Source: Pseudomonadota bacterium (GTDB taxonomy: Bacteria > Myxococcota_A > Bradymonadia > Bradymonadales > GCA-2716585). From it: DNA of 61,331 nt. Positions 8,101 to 16,044 of this stretch are shown here, one piece after another. Both the position numbers and the translations under genes were made by a program. The number at the start of each line of letters is the position of its first letter. Position 1 is the first letter of the stretch. The stretch lies in NCBI GenBank assembly GCA_005804885.1, contig SYOX01000349.1, forward strand, positions 1 through 61,331, written 5' to 3'. The notes under the pieces were generated by a model. The model did not search any database and was not told the origin of the DNA. It was given only the letters and a program-made list of their open reading frames with translations.

Positions 8101-9510
8101 ATGCTGGAGAGCGACGCCAGGGGCGCCGATGGCGCTGCGCGGCATGAGGGCGTGGACCGCGCCGGGCGCAAGATCCTCGTGGTCGATGACGAGGCCAACG
8201 CGCGCTCGGCGCTCGTGGCGCTGCTGGAGGAGGACGGCTATCAGGTGCGCAGCGCCCCGGACGGCTTCAAGGCCCTCGGGGTGCTCGGGTCCTGGCACTG
8301 CGACGTGCTGCTGACGGACCTCAGGATGCCCGTGATGGACGGCCTGGAGTTGATCCGCAAGGCCAAGGAGCAGCGCCCGGAGCTGCCCTGCATCGTCATG
8401 ACGGCCTTTGGGACGGTGGAGAACGCCGTCGAGGCGATGAAGCTCGGCGCGGACGACTACCTGACCAAGCCGCTCAACTTCGACGCCGTGGAGATGGTCA
8501 TCGGCCGCTGCATCGAGCGCATGGAGATGAAGCGGGAGCTGACGGTGCTGCGCGCCGAGCGCGACCGCAAGAAGCAGCGCACCCGCCTGCTGGGCACCAG
8601 CGCCCCTATCCTGGAGATCCACAAGCTCATCGATCAGGTCGCCACCAGCCGCGCCACCGTCCTGATCGGCGGCGAGTCGGGGACCGGCAAGGAGCTCGTC
8701 GCCCGGCTCATCCACGAGAAGAGCAGCAGGGCCGACAAGCCCTTCATCCGCCTGCACTGCGCGGCCCTGAGCGAGTCGCTGCTGGAGTCGGAGCTCTTCG
8801 GCCACGAGCGGGGCTCCTTCACGGGCGCCACCGCCCGCAGGACGGGCCGCTTCGAGGACGCCGACGGCGGCACCCTCTTCCTGGACGAGATCGGGGAGGT
8901 GCCGCTGTCGATCCAGGTCAAGCTGCTGCGTTTTTTGCAGCAGCGCGAGTTCGAGCGGGTCGGCAGCAACAAGACCATCTCGGTCGACGTCCGGATCGTC
9001 GCGGCGACCAACCGCGATCTGGAGGCGGAGGTGAGGGCGGGCCGCTTCAGGGAGGACTTCTACTACCGGCTCAACGTCATCAACATCAAGACCCCGCCGC
9101 TGCGCGCTCGCCGCAGCGACGTCGCCATGCTGGTGCGCCACTTCGTGGCCCGCTTCGCGGACGAGAACAGCAAGGCGATCACGGAGATCACGCCGGAGAC
9201 CATCGAGGCCCTGGAGGCCTACGACTGGCCCGGCAATGTGCGAGAGCTGGAGAACATCATCGAGCGCGCCGTAGTGCTGGCCGAGCACGACCGCATCGAG
9301 CCTCGCCATCTGCCCCCCAGCCTTGGCCGCGCCTCGATCGCCACCCGCGAGGACATCCACATCCCCGGCTCGACCCTGGCCCAGCTGGAGCGCTTCGCCA
9401 TCCTCAAGACCCACGAGGCCACCGGCGGCAACACCGCCGAGACGGCCCACATGCTGGACGTCAGCGTGCGCAAGATCCAGTACAAGCTCAAAGAATACAG
9501 CAGCATCTGA
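8101..9510 (+). CDS. NtrC-family sigma-54 response regulator, partner of the globin kinase
   Basis: 469 residues. After about 20 variable residues comes a receiver domain (KILVVDDE; phospho-acceptor Asp73 in LLTDLRMPVMDG). Next is an AAA+ sigma-54 interaction domain with Walker A GESGTGKE (about 191-198), the loop GSFTGA (about 238-243, a common functional variant of GAFTGA), Walker B GGTLFLDEIGE and an R-finger region. The protein ends in a Fis-type helix-turn-helix (GNTAETAHMLDVSVRKIQYK). It should act as an enhancer-binding activator after phosphorylation by the kinase encoded immediately upstream. Four sigma-54 promoters with a shared palindrome in this window are its plausible targets, including its own operon. 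Confidence 0.95.
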   Translation: MLESDARGADGAARHEGVDRAGRKILVVDDEANARSALVALLEEDGYQVRSAPDGFKALGVLGSWHCDVLLTDLRMPVMDGLELIRKAKEQRPELPCIVMTAFGTVENAVEAMKLGADDYLTKPLNFDAVEMVIGRCIERMEMKRELTVLRAERDRKKQRTRLLGTSAPILEIHKLIDQVATSRATVLIGGESGTGKELVARLIHEKSSRADKPFIRLHCAALSESLLESELFGHERGSFTGATARRTGRFEDADGGTLFLDEIGEVPLSIQVKLLRFLQQREFERVGSNKTISVDVRIVAATNRDLEAEVRAGRFREDFYYRLNVINIKTPPLRARRSDVAMLVRHFVARFADENSKAITEITPETIEALEAYDWPGNVRELENIIERAVVLAEHDRIEPRHLPPSLGRASIATREDIHIPGSTLAQLERFAILKTHEATGGNTAETAHMLDVSVRKIQYKLKEYSSI

Positions 9511-9529
9511 CCCCTTCGCGAGGAGCGCC

Positions 9530-10939
9530 ATGAACCTCACCACCCCCTCCGACCGGGCGGCCCGCGATCTGATCGCCCAGCGCGCCCTGCTGGAGCGCTA
9601 CGACAAGAGCGGCCCGCGCTACACCTCCTACCCCACCGCCCTGCACTTCCACGAGGGCTTCGGCCCTCAGGATTACGCGCGCCACCTGGCCGCCGCCGCC
9701 CAGCGCCCCGATCCCTGGGCCGTCTACGTCCACCTCCCCTTCTGTCGCCAGCGCTGCCTCTTCTGCGCCTGCAATGTCATCATCAGCCCGCGCAAGGCGC
9801 AGGTCGCCGATTACCTCGATGACCTGCGCCGCGAGGTCGCGATGGTGGCCGCCCTGATCCCTGGCCGCCGAGGGGTCAGCCAGCTCCACCTCGGCGGCGG
9901 CACCCCCACCTTCTTCTCCCCCGAGGAGCTGGCCGGCGTCATCGACGACCTCCTGGGCCACTTCGAGCTGGAGCCCGGCGCCGAGTTCAGCGTGGAGGTC
10001 GACCCCCGGGTCACCCGCGAGGCCCACCTGGAGGCGCTGGTGGCCCGCGGCCTCAACCGGATCTCCCTCGGCGTCCAGGACCTCGACGCCGAGGTCCAGC
10101 AGGCCGTCAACCGCACCCAGTCCGCCGAGCAGCTCGCCGCCCTCATGCGCGCCTCCCGCGACCTCGGGATCGGCTCCGTCAACCTGGATCTGATCTACGG
10201 CCTGCCGCGCCAGACCCCCGAGTCCTTCGCCCGGACCCTCGATCAGATCGTCGAGCTGGCCCCGGACAGGCTGGCCGTCTACGGCTTCGCCTTCGTGCCG
10301 TGGATGAAGGGCCACCAGAAGAAGCTCGACGAGGCCGAGCTGCCCGACCGCGGCCTGCGCTTCGAACTGCTGGCGCTGGCCCGGGCGCGGCTGGCCGAGG
10401 CCGGCTACGTCGACGTCGGGATGGACCACTTCGCGCGGCCCGAGGACGAGCTGGCGCTGGCCCAGAGGCAGGGGCGCCTGTGGCGCAACTTCATGGGCTA
10501 CACCGTCTGCCGCGCCCCCGACATGCTCGGCTTCGGGATCTCGGCCATCGGCGACGTCCAGGACGCCTTCGTCCAGAACACCACGAAGCTCAGCCGCTAC
10601 CGCGAGGCCGTCCGCGCCGGCCTCCTGCCGGTCGAGCGGGGCTACGCCCTCCAGGGCGACGACAAGCTCAGGCAGGTGATCATCCGGGAGCTGATGTGCC
10701 ACGGCCTCGTGGACAAGGCCCGCGTCGAGGCCGACTTCGCCATCGACTTTGACGCCACCTTCTCCCAGGAGATCGCCGATCTGCGCCCCGAGGTCGAAGA
10801 GGGCCTCGTCGAGCTGACCGACGCCCACATCCGCGCCACCGATCTCGGTCGCCTCTTCCTCCGCAACCTCGCCATGCCCTTCGACCGCACCCTCTCGCGC
10901 GACCCGAGCGCAGGCCCGCGCTACTCCCGGACCGTCTGA
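9530..10939 (+). CDS. hemN: Oxygen-independent coproporphyrinogen III oxidase HemN
   Basis: 469 residues from ATG 9530, preceded by AGGAG; the open frame extends upstream only across the regulator gene. YTSYPTA and the radical-SAM cluster motif FCRQRCLFCAC (Cys72, Cys76, Cys79) are those of true HemN, followed by LHLGGGTPTFFSPEEL and SVEVDPR. Length and the C-terminal part (GYTVCRAPDMLGFG) also fit HemN rather than the shorter HemW. It decarboxylates coproporphyrinogen III to protoporphyrinogen IX without oxygen. Being the last gene of the globin-kinase operon ties low-oxygen haem supply to cbb3 oxidase maturation. Confidence 0.95.
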   Translation: MNLTTPSDRAARDLIAQRALLERYDKSGPRYTSYPTALHFHEGFGPQDYARHLAAAAQRPDPWAVYVHLPFCRQRCLFCACNVIISPRKAQVADYLDDLRREVAMVAALIPGRRGVSQLHLGGGTPTFFSPEELAGVIDDLLGHFELEPGAEFSVEVDPRVTREAHLEALVARGLNRISLGVQDLDAEVQQAVNRTQSAEQLAALMRASRDLGIGSVNLDLIYGLPRQTPESFARTLDQIVELAPDRLAVYGFAFVPWMKGHQKKLDEAELPDRGLRFELLALARARLAEAGYVDVGMDHFARPEDELALAQRQGRLWRNFMGYTVCRAPDMLGFGISAIGDVQDAFVQNTTKLSRYREAVRAGLLPVERGYALQGDDKLRQVIIRELMCHGLVDKARVEADFAIDFDATFSQEIADLRPEVEEGLVELTDAHIRATDLGRLFLRNLAMPFDRTLSRDPSAGPRYSRTV

Positions 10940-10968
10940 TACGGAGCCACGTTTGAACCCCTGTCATC

Positions 10969-10989
10969 TTGGGCTTCCAGGTGGCCCAA
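10969..10989. terminator. Weak hairpin between convergent hemN and usp genes
   Basis: TTGGGC and GCCCAA pair across a 9-base loop 30 bases after hemN. There is no T run on the plus strand, so this may be a Rho-dependent or transcript-end structure only. Nothing else is recognisable in the 10940-11101 gap, which separates two convergent genes. Confidence 0.3.
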
Positions 10990-11101
10990 ATTGTAAGTGG
11001 CTTGAGCGTGATTCCGTCTGAGGCGCGGGCCTCGATCGTCAATAAAAGTCTTCCAGATCAAGTGCTTGTGTGGAGTGCGTCCTGGGCCTCGCGCGCCTCG
11101 T

Positions 11102-12007
11102 TCAGGGGACGACGACGACGGCGCCGCAGGTGCCCTGCCGCAAGAGGCGCTCGGCGGTCGAGCCGATGAAGAAGGCGTGGAGCGGGCCGTGGCTGTGTCG
11201 GCCGACGACGATCAGGTCGGCGTGGGTGAGCTCGGCGTGCGCGCGCAGGGCCTGGTCTGGCTTGCCCTGGAGCAGGTGCGTCTCCAGGGTGTCGGGGTCG
11301 AGCCCCTCGAGGGCGAGGTGCTGGCGCAGCAGGTCGAACTTCTCGCGGGCGTCGGCTGCGAGGAGGTCGCGGTAGTGGCGCTGGTCCTCGTCCGAGGCGA
11401 GGGTGAAGAGGCGCTCGTCGCCGGGATCGCGGGTGACGTGTACGACGTCGAGGGAGGCGCCGTCGCGCCTGGCCTGTTCGGCGGCGAAGGCCAGGCTGGC
11501 TTCTGCTGAAGGGGAGGCGAGGTCGACGCCGACGATGACGCGGCTGGCGTGTCGGTCGAAGCCGGGGCGGGTGATCCAGACGGGGACCTCGGCGCGTCGG
11601 ACGATCGCCTCGGCGGTCGAGCCGATCAGGGCGCGCTCGACGGGGCCCTTGCCGTGCGAGGCTACGACGATCAGGTCGCAGCCGCGCTCGACGGCCACCT
11701 GCGCGACGCGCTCGGCGGGCTCGCCGATGGTCACGAGGTGTTCGAGGTCGAGGTCCTGGGTGGAGAACTCGCGCACGAGGTTCTGGAGCTCTGCCTCCAG
11801 CAGCGCGATGAGGCGGTGGGGGTCGCTCAGGCCCGAGCTGGTCTCCCAGGGGAGCGAGTAGCCGTGAAGGGGATCGAGGCTGCGGGAGGCGTGCAGGGCG
11901 GTGAGGCGGGCGCCGTCGCGCCGGGCCAGCCGCAGCGCGGTGGCCAAGGCCTCCTCCGAGGCGCGCGTGAAGTCGATCCCGACGAGAATGTGTTTGAAGC
12001 CTGTCAT
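11102..12007 (-). CDS. Tandem universal stress protein (UspA x2)
   Basis: 301 residues made of two UspA domains. Each begins with a beta strand (HILVGIDFT; RVIVGVDLA) and ends with an ATP-binding-type glycine motif (ASHGKGPVERALIGST near 117-131; GRHSHGPLHAFFIGST near the C-terminus) followed by a hydrophobic strand (VPVWIT; GAVVVVP). Both glycine loops look intact, so nucleotide binding is likely. Tandem Usp proteins are typical of growth arrest, oxygen and redox stress responses. The gene stands alone behind a near-perfect sigma-54 element and the shared palindromes, so it probably belongs to the globin-sensor regulon. A longer overlapping frame on the same strand (to 12122) is a shadow. 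Confidence 0.93.
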   Translation of the reverse strand: MTGFKHILVGIDFTRASEEALATALRLARRDGARLTALHASRSLDPLHGYSLPWETSSGLSDPHRLIALLEAELQNLVREFSTQDLDLEHLVTIGEPAERVAQVAVERGCDLIVVASHGKGPVERALIGSTAEAIVRRAEVPVWITRPGFDRHASRVIVGVDLASPSAEASLAFAAEQARRDGASLDVVHVTRDPGDERLFTLASDEDQRHYRDLLAADAREKFDLLRQHLALEGLDPDTLETHLLQGKPDQALRAHAELTHADLIVVGRHSHGPLHAFFIGSTAERLLRQGTCGAVVVVP

Positions 12008-12058
12008 GGGTGTCCCTTCGGCGTCGTTCGTGGTGTTCCACGGGCGCCTCGGAGAGGG

Positions 12059-12074
12059 GGCAACAAGCGTGCCA
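12059..12074 (-). promoter_or_regulatory. Sigma-54 promoter of the first universal stress gene
   Basis: On the minus strand the sequence reads TGGCACG-CTTG-TTGCC, an almost perfect -24/-12 element with correct spacing. Transcription should start near 12048, about 40 bases upstream of the ATG at 12007. Confidence 0.82.
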
Positions 12075-12116
12075 GGGTCGAGCGGCGCGGGGTGAGGGTC
12101 GGCAGGGCAGGGGGGC

Positions 12117-12159
12117 TGGCAAAAGATGCGTCGGCGTCGTCAGCGTGCAAATCTTGCGC
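12117..12159. promoter_or_regulatory. Enhancer-like palindromes upstream of the first universal stress gene
   Basis: GTGCAA-ATC-TTGCGC at 12145-12159 and a weaker copy TGGCAA-AAG-ATGCGT at 12117-12131 lie about 70-105 bp upstream of the expected start, between the sigma-54 element and the end of the dksA-like gene. They match the palindrome found upstream of ccoS and of the P2-ATPase operon. Confidence 0.55.
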
Positions 12160-12167
12160 GTTGAGGG

Positions 12168-12743
12168 TCAGAGGTCGGCGCCCAGGTCGTCGCCCTCATC
12201 CTCGTCCTCTTCGTCGTCGTCGTCGTCGCCGATGTCGACGTCATCGATGTCGTCGGCGCCGTCCAGCTCGACCTCTTCGATCTCCTCGCCGTCCTCGGGG
12301 GTGAAGGTGTCGTCGTCGCCGTCGAGGGCCTTCTTCTTCTTCTTCTTGGTCTTCTCGGGAGGCGCCTCGGCCAGGACGGGCCCGGCGTAGGAGCGCTCCT
12401 TGCGCTCGGCCTCCTCCTTGCACTCGATGCACATGGTGGTGACGGGGCGGACCATGAGGCGCGCGAACTCGATCTCATCGTCGCAGATCTCGCAATAGCC
12501 GTAATCTTCTCCTTCGAGACGATCGAGGGCCTTTTGGATCTTGCTCATCAGCATGCGCTCGCGGTCGCGCAGGCGCAGGGTGAAGCCCTGGTCATAGAGG
12601 GCGCTGGCGAGGTCGTTCTCGTCGGCCATCTCGTCGGTGGAGAGCTCCAGCTCACCGCGGATGGTCTGGCTGGCGTTGGAGAGCACCTTGCGCTGCTCAT
12701 CGAGCAGGAGTTCGCGGAGGATGTCGATCTGCTCTTGCGTCAC
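12168..12743 (-). CDS. DksA/TraR-family zinc-finger protein with long acidic tail
   Basis: 191 residues. The first 110 match the DksA/TraR fold: a coiled-coil with acidic residues (STDEMADENDLASALYDQ), then ERMLMSKIQKALDRLEGEDYGYC and a four-Cys zinc finger (Cys84, Cys87, Cys105, Cys108). DksA proteins enter the RNA polymerase secondary channel and act with ppGpp. From about residue 130 a KTKKKKKK stretch and some 50 mostly Asp/Glu residues extend it well beyond the roughly 150 residues of E. coli DksA. The start is GTG 12743, supported by GGAG seven bases upstream. Whether it is the housekeeping DksA or a paralogue cannot be told. Confidence 0.88.
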   Translation of the reverse strand: MTQEQIDILRELLLDEQRKVLSNASQTIRGELELSTDEMADENDLASALYDQGFTLRLRDRERMLMSKIQKALDRLEGEDYGYCEICDDEIEFARLMVRPVTTMCIECKEEAERKERSYAGPVLAEAPPEKTKKKKKKALDGDDDTFTPEDGEEIEEVELDGADDIDDVDIGDDDDDEEDEDEGDDLGADL

Positions 12744-12890
12744 AGGTCAGCTCCAGAGCTTGCCTCGTGCTGGCGCCTCGCCTCCTCCAGTCGTTCTCGG
12801 TGGAGGGGAGATTGAGAGCGTCAGGGGGCGTTCGTCAACACAGGCTCAAGGTCTGGGCCGCCGGATGGAGGCCGTGGAAAAATGACGTAC

Positions 12891-12920
12891 TCTATACAGA
12901 AGAACCCCTGATCTCGTCAA
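12891..12920 (-). promoter_or_regulatory. Sigma-70-like promoter of the dksA-like gene
   Basis: On the minus strand TTGACG (12915-12920) and TATAGA (12891-12896) are separated by 18 bases, a good housekeeping promoter. It predicts a start near 12884 and a leader of about 140 bases before the GTG at 12743. The 12744-12968 gap holds no other recognised feature. Confidence 0.55.
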
Positions 12921-12968
12921 CAGTATTGCCCTGGTTGGACCATCGACATCGACGGGGACGGGATCGAT

Positions 12969-13817
12969 TCAAGCGTCTTTATTGTCGATGTCGGAGGGCA
13001 ACTCGGCGAGTCGCTTGCGGATGTTGACGACGCCCAGCAGCTCAGCCTCCAGGGCCTCGATCCGCGAGCGCGAGCTCTGCAGGGCCATCTCGAGGGTGTG
13101 GAGGTCGGCGGAGCTGCTCAGGGTCGAGAGGCTGCGGGCGTTGTGCAGGGGCCCGTCTTCGGAGCGGCCCTCGTCGCCGAGCCGTTCGAGCTCTTCGTAG
13201 CGTCTGCGCAGCGCGTCCAGCTCCCGCTTGAGGGTCTGGCTCTCGGCGCGGGCCTGTTCGGCGTCCTTGTTGGCCCGCTCGGCCTCCTTCTGGGCTTCGT
13301 GGAGGGACTGGTAGAGCTCGCGGCGCATGGTCTCGGTGCTCTGGGACTTCTCCTTGAGGAAGTTCAGCGATCGGGAGCTGGACTGGACGACCTTCTGAAG
13401 CTCGCCCAGCTCGTTGCGGGCGCGATCGCGATCGCGCTCGGCCTCATCGAGGGCGTCCTGGATGGTCTGGGCCCAGGCCTTGGTGTCGCTGCGCTCCTTC
13501 TCCCAGCGCAGCTTGCTCTCGCGCAGCTCGTCGAGGCTCTGGCGCATGGGCTCGATGTCCTCGTCGAGGTGCGCCTGTCGCTTTCGGTGCTTGTCGATGT
13601 CGGCGCTCAGGGCTTCGGCGCGGGTGCGGTCGGCTTCGCTGCTGGCGACGGCCGTGTCGCGCTCGGAGCGCAGGCGCTCGAACTGGATCTCCCAGTCGGC
13701 CCGCTCGCGCTGAATCCCGAGGCGCGCCCTGGAGTGGCGGATCAGCCACCCGACGCCGAAGCCGAGGATGGCGGCGGCGATCAGGAAGAGGGCGGTCTGT
13801 GCAACCAGATAGGTCAT
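12969..13817 (-). CDS. Membrane-anchored coiled-coil protein, function unknown
   Basis: 282 residues. One N-terminal membrane helix (about residues 5-27, TALFLIAAAILGFGVGWLI) is followed by some 200 residues of almost uninterrupted charged coiled-coil (ERADWEIQFERLRSERDTAV onward) and a short C-terminal region. No catalytic motif is visible. It starts 3 bases after the stop of the BON/OmpA gene, so the two are probably co-transcribed. The coiled-coil likely faces the cytoplasm, judging from positive charges right after the helix (RHSRARLGIQR). The coiled-coil call is firm; a role in envelope organisation is only inferred from the neighbour. Confidence 0.8.
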   Translation of the reverse strand: MTYLVAQTALFLIAAAILGFGVGWLIRHSRARLGIQRERADWEIQFERLRSERDTAVASSEADRTRAEALSADIDKHRKRQAHLDEDIEPMRQSLDELRESKLRWEKERSDTKAWAQTIQDALDEAERDRDRARNELGELQKVVQSSSRSLNFLKEKSQSTETMRRELYQSLHEAQKEAERANKDAEQARAESQTLKRELDALRRRYEELERLGDEGRSEDGPLHNARSLSTLSSSADLHTLEMALQSSRSRIEALEAELLGVVNIRKRLAELPSDIDNKDA

Positions 13818-13820
13818 GTA

Positions 13821-15968
13821 TTACTCCCCGAGCACCGTAAACTCGATCCTTCGGTTGATGGCGCGGCCGGCGGTCGTCGCGTTGCCGGCCAGCGGGCGCT
13901 CCTCGCCGTAGCCGGTGGCCTGGAGTCGCGTGCCGGGCACCCCGAGGTGGACGAGGTGGTCGCGGACGACCACGGCCCGCAGCTGGCTCAACTTCAGGTT
14001 GGCCTGGTCGTTGCCCGAGGAGTCGGTGTGGCCGCCGATCTCGACCCGCTCGCCGGGGCACTGCATCATCACCTTGCCGATCTCGACCAGCAGGGCGGCG
14101 CTGACCTTCTCGAGCTGGCACCGGTCGCTCTCGAAGGAGAGCGTCTCGCCCGCCATCAGCGCCTTGAGCCGGGCCTGACAGGTGGGGCCGTCGATCATCA
14201 AGGGCGAGGGCGCCAGAGGCTGCTGGGAGACGGCGACGTCGAAGCTGGCCAGGCCCACGAAGGGGCGCTGCAGCAGGATCCCGAGGCCGTCGCGGGCCGA
14301 CGCGCTGGCCTGCGGCGTCGAGGCCGTGCCCTTGACCGAGAGCGTCCTGTCGGACAGGACGGCCTCCCCCTCGGTGAAGCTCGACAGGATCGTCAGCCCC
14401 CGGTTGAAGACGATGAGCCACGCGGGGTCTTCGGGGCGGGCCTTGACGGTGAGCCGGTCGTCGATGTTGCCCTGGCCGAAGAGCTGCGCGGCGCTCAAGG
14501 CGATCTTGTCGCGCCACAGGGGATCGGGGGCGTCGCCGGTCAGGATCAGGCGCCGACCGTCGAAGACGGCGCGCGCCTCGTTGGGGTCGGGCGCGTCGAA
14601 GGAGGCTCGCCCTTCGAAGGGGCGAGGCAGGCCGTAGAGGATGAAGGCGCGGGCCAGGGAGGCGGAGTCCTTGTCGAGGGGCTGGCCGCTGAGGGTGAGC
14701 CGGTAGTCCTCGACCAGGAGCTCGCCCTGCTTGAAGCGCTTGAGCTGCTCGATGGCCTCGGCGACGACCAGGGGCCAGCGCGGATCGGCGGCGCGCGCCT
14801 CGACCTTGAGCGCGTCGTTGACCTCGAAGGGGCTGTCGACCCCGACGGGGGCGACGACCTGGCGTGCGCGCGCGACCAGCAGCGCCCTGCTGCCCGCCGA
14901 GGGGGCGTCGCCGGTCAGCGCGATGCGCCCTGGCTCCAGGGTGATCCGGGTGGACAGCGGCCGCAGGGTCGAGAAGCGCGCCCGCGCGCTCCACGGCGGC
15001 TTGAGGGCGTCGATGAAGGCCTGGGCCGCGGCGGCCGCGGCGGCGTCCATCGGCTCGCCGGAGAGGGTCCACTGGCGCTCGACCAGCGTGGCGTGGCCGT
15101 TCTTGAAGCGCTTCATGACCTCCACCGCGCCGATCGCGTGGGCCAGCCACCGCTCGTCGAGATCGTGGGGGCGAGCCTCCAGCTGGTCCTCGACCTCCCC
15201 CTGGCCGTAGATCTCCTGGGCGCGCGACAACACCGCCTTGTGGGCCGCCTCGTCGGGCACGTGGCCCGTCAGCAGCAGCCCGTGCCCCTGTCGGCTCACC
15301 ACCAGCACATAGGGCAGCGGGTCCTGAAAGTCCGCCTCGCCCTTGAAGGGCGCCGCGAGCGCCTCGTCGAGGAAGGCGCGCGCCTTGCTGGCGGCGGCCA
15401 GATCGATCGGCTCGCCGGAGATCCGCAACCCCCCGTCCTGAAACAGGATCTGGCCCGGCTTGAAGCCCTGGAGCACGTCTCCGGCGGCCTTGAGCACGCC
15501 CAGCCAGTCCTGGCCGAGGTAGGCTGGCCGCCACGCGGCGCGATCGGCCACGGCGCACCCGCCGCAGCTCGCCTTGAGGTGCGCCACGAGCGCGTCCTTC
15601 AGCTTCTTGTCCGGGTAGAACCCCTCGATCTGGAGCGCGCCGTCCTCCTGGCGCGTGATCCGCGTGCTGTAAGGCGCGCCGCTCTCCGGGTCGACGACCA
15701 TCTGGTTCTCGACCACCCGCACGCCCCAGACCGAGGCGCTCAGGCTCGCCGCCGCCGCGTTCTCCTCCTGCCCAGGGGCGATGCCCGTCAAGACGAGGTC
15801 GCGGCCTTCGGCGTTGACCCTGGCGTAGCCCATCCCCTGGGCGTCGAGGGCCTGGCGCGTCCTCGCCCTCAGGTCGGCCTCGATGGCCGGAGCCGTGACC
15901 ATGACACAGAGGAAGCCTAGACCGACCAGCAAGGCGGCCCCAATGCCCCCGATGAGCACCCTCTCCAT
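13821..15968 (-). CDS. BON-like repeat protein with C-terminal OmpA peptidoglycan-binding domain
   Basis: 715 residues. An N-terminal membrane helix (about residues 5-28) is followed by four or five repeats of about 110 residues that resemble BON domains, each containing a form of L-x-x-ALTGDAP or LSG-x-P. The last 120 residues are an OmpA-like domain with the peptidoglycan-contact region GGHTDSSGNDQANLKLSQLR and the closing INRRIEFTV. Similar BON-OmpA proteins link the inner membrane to the cell wall. Four cysteines occur: C-x-x-C in the first third (SCGGCAV) and two flanking the start of the OmpA domain. Function beyond cell-wall tethering is not evident. Confidence 0.85.
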   Translation of the reverse strand: MERVLIGGIGAALLVGLGFLCVMVTAPAIEADLRARTRQALDAQGMGYARVNAEGRDLVLTGIAPGQEENAAAASLSASVWGVRVVENQMVVDPESGAPYSTRITRQEDGALQIEGFYPDKKLKDALVAHLKASCGGCAVADRAAWRPAYLGQDWLGVLKAAGDVLQGFKPGQILFQDGGLRISGEPIDLAAASKARAFLDEALAAPFKGEADFQDPLPYVLVVSRQGHGLLLTGHVPDEAAHKAVLSRAQEIYGQGEVEDQLEARPHDLDERWLAHAIGAVEVMKRFKNGHATLVERQWTLSGEPMDAAAAAAAQAFIDALKPPWSARARFSTLRPLSTRITLEPGRIALTGDAPSAGSRALLVARARQVVAPVGVDSPFEVNDALKVEARAADPRWPLVVAEAIEQLKRFKQGELLVEDYRLTLSGQPLDKDSASLARAFILYGLPRPFEGRASFDAPDPNEARAVFDGRRLILTGDAPDPLWRDKIALSAAQLFGQGNIDDRLTVKARPEDPAWLIVFNRGLTILSSFTEGEAVLSDRTLSVKGTASTPQASASARDGLGILLQRPFVGLASFDVAVSQQPLAPSPLMIDGPTCQARLKALMAGETLSFESDRCQLEKVSAALLVEIGKVMMQCPGERVEIGGHTDSSGNDQANLKLSQLRAVVVRDHLVHLGVPGTRLQATGYGEERPLAGNATTAGRAINRRIEFTVLGE

Positions 15969-16044
15969 GCGCGCGCCTCTCGCTCGAAGGGTCGCTTGAA
16001 ACCGATGGCATCATACCACGGGCTGCGGCGATGTCGCCAAATCC

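Noticed and set aside
11058..12122. Minus-strand frame overlapping the first usp gene
   Set aside because: It is out of frame with the clear tandem Usp domains and is Arg/Pro-rich.
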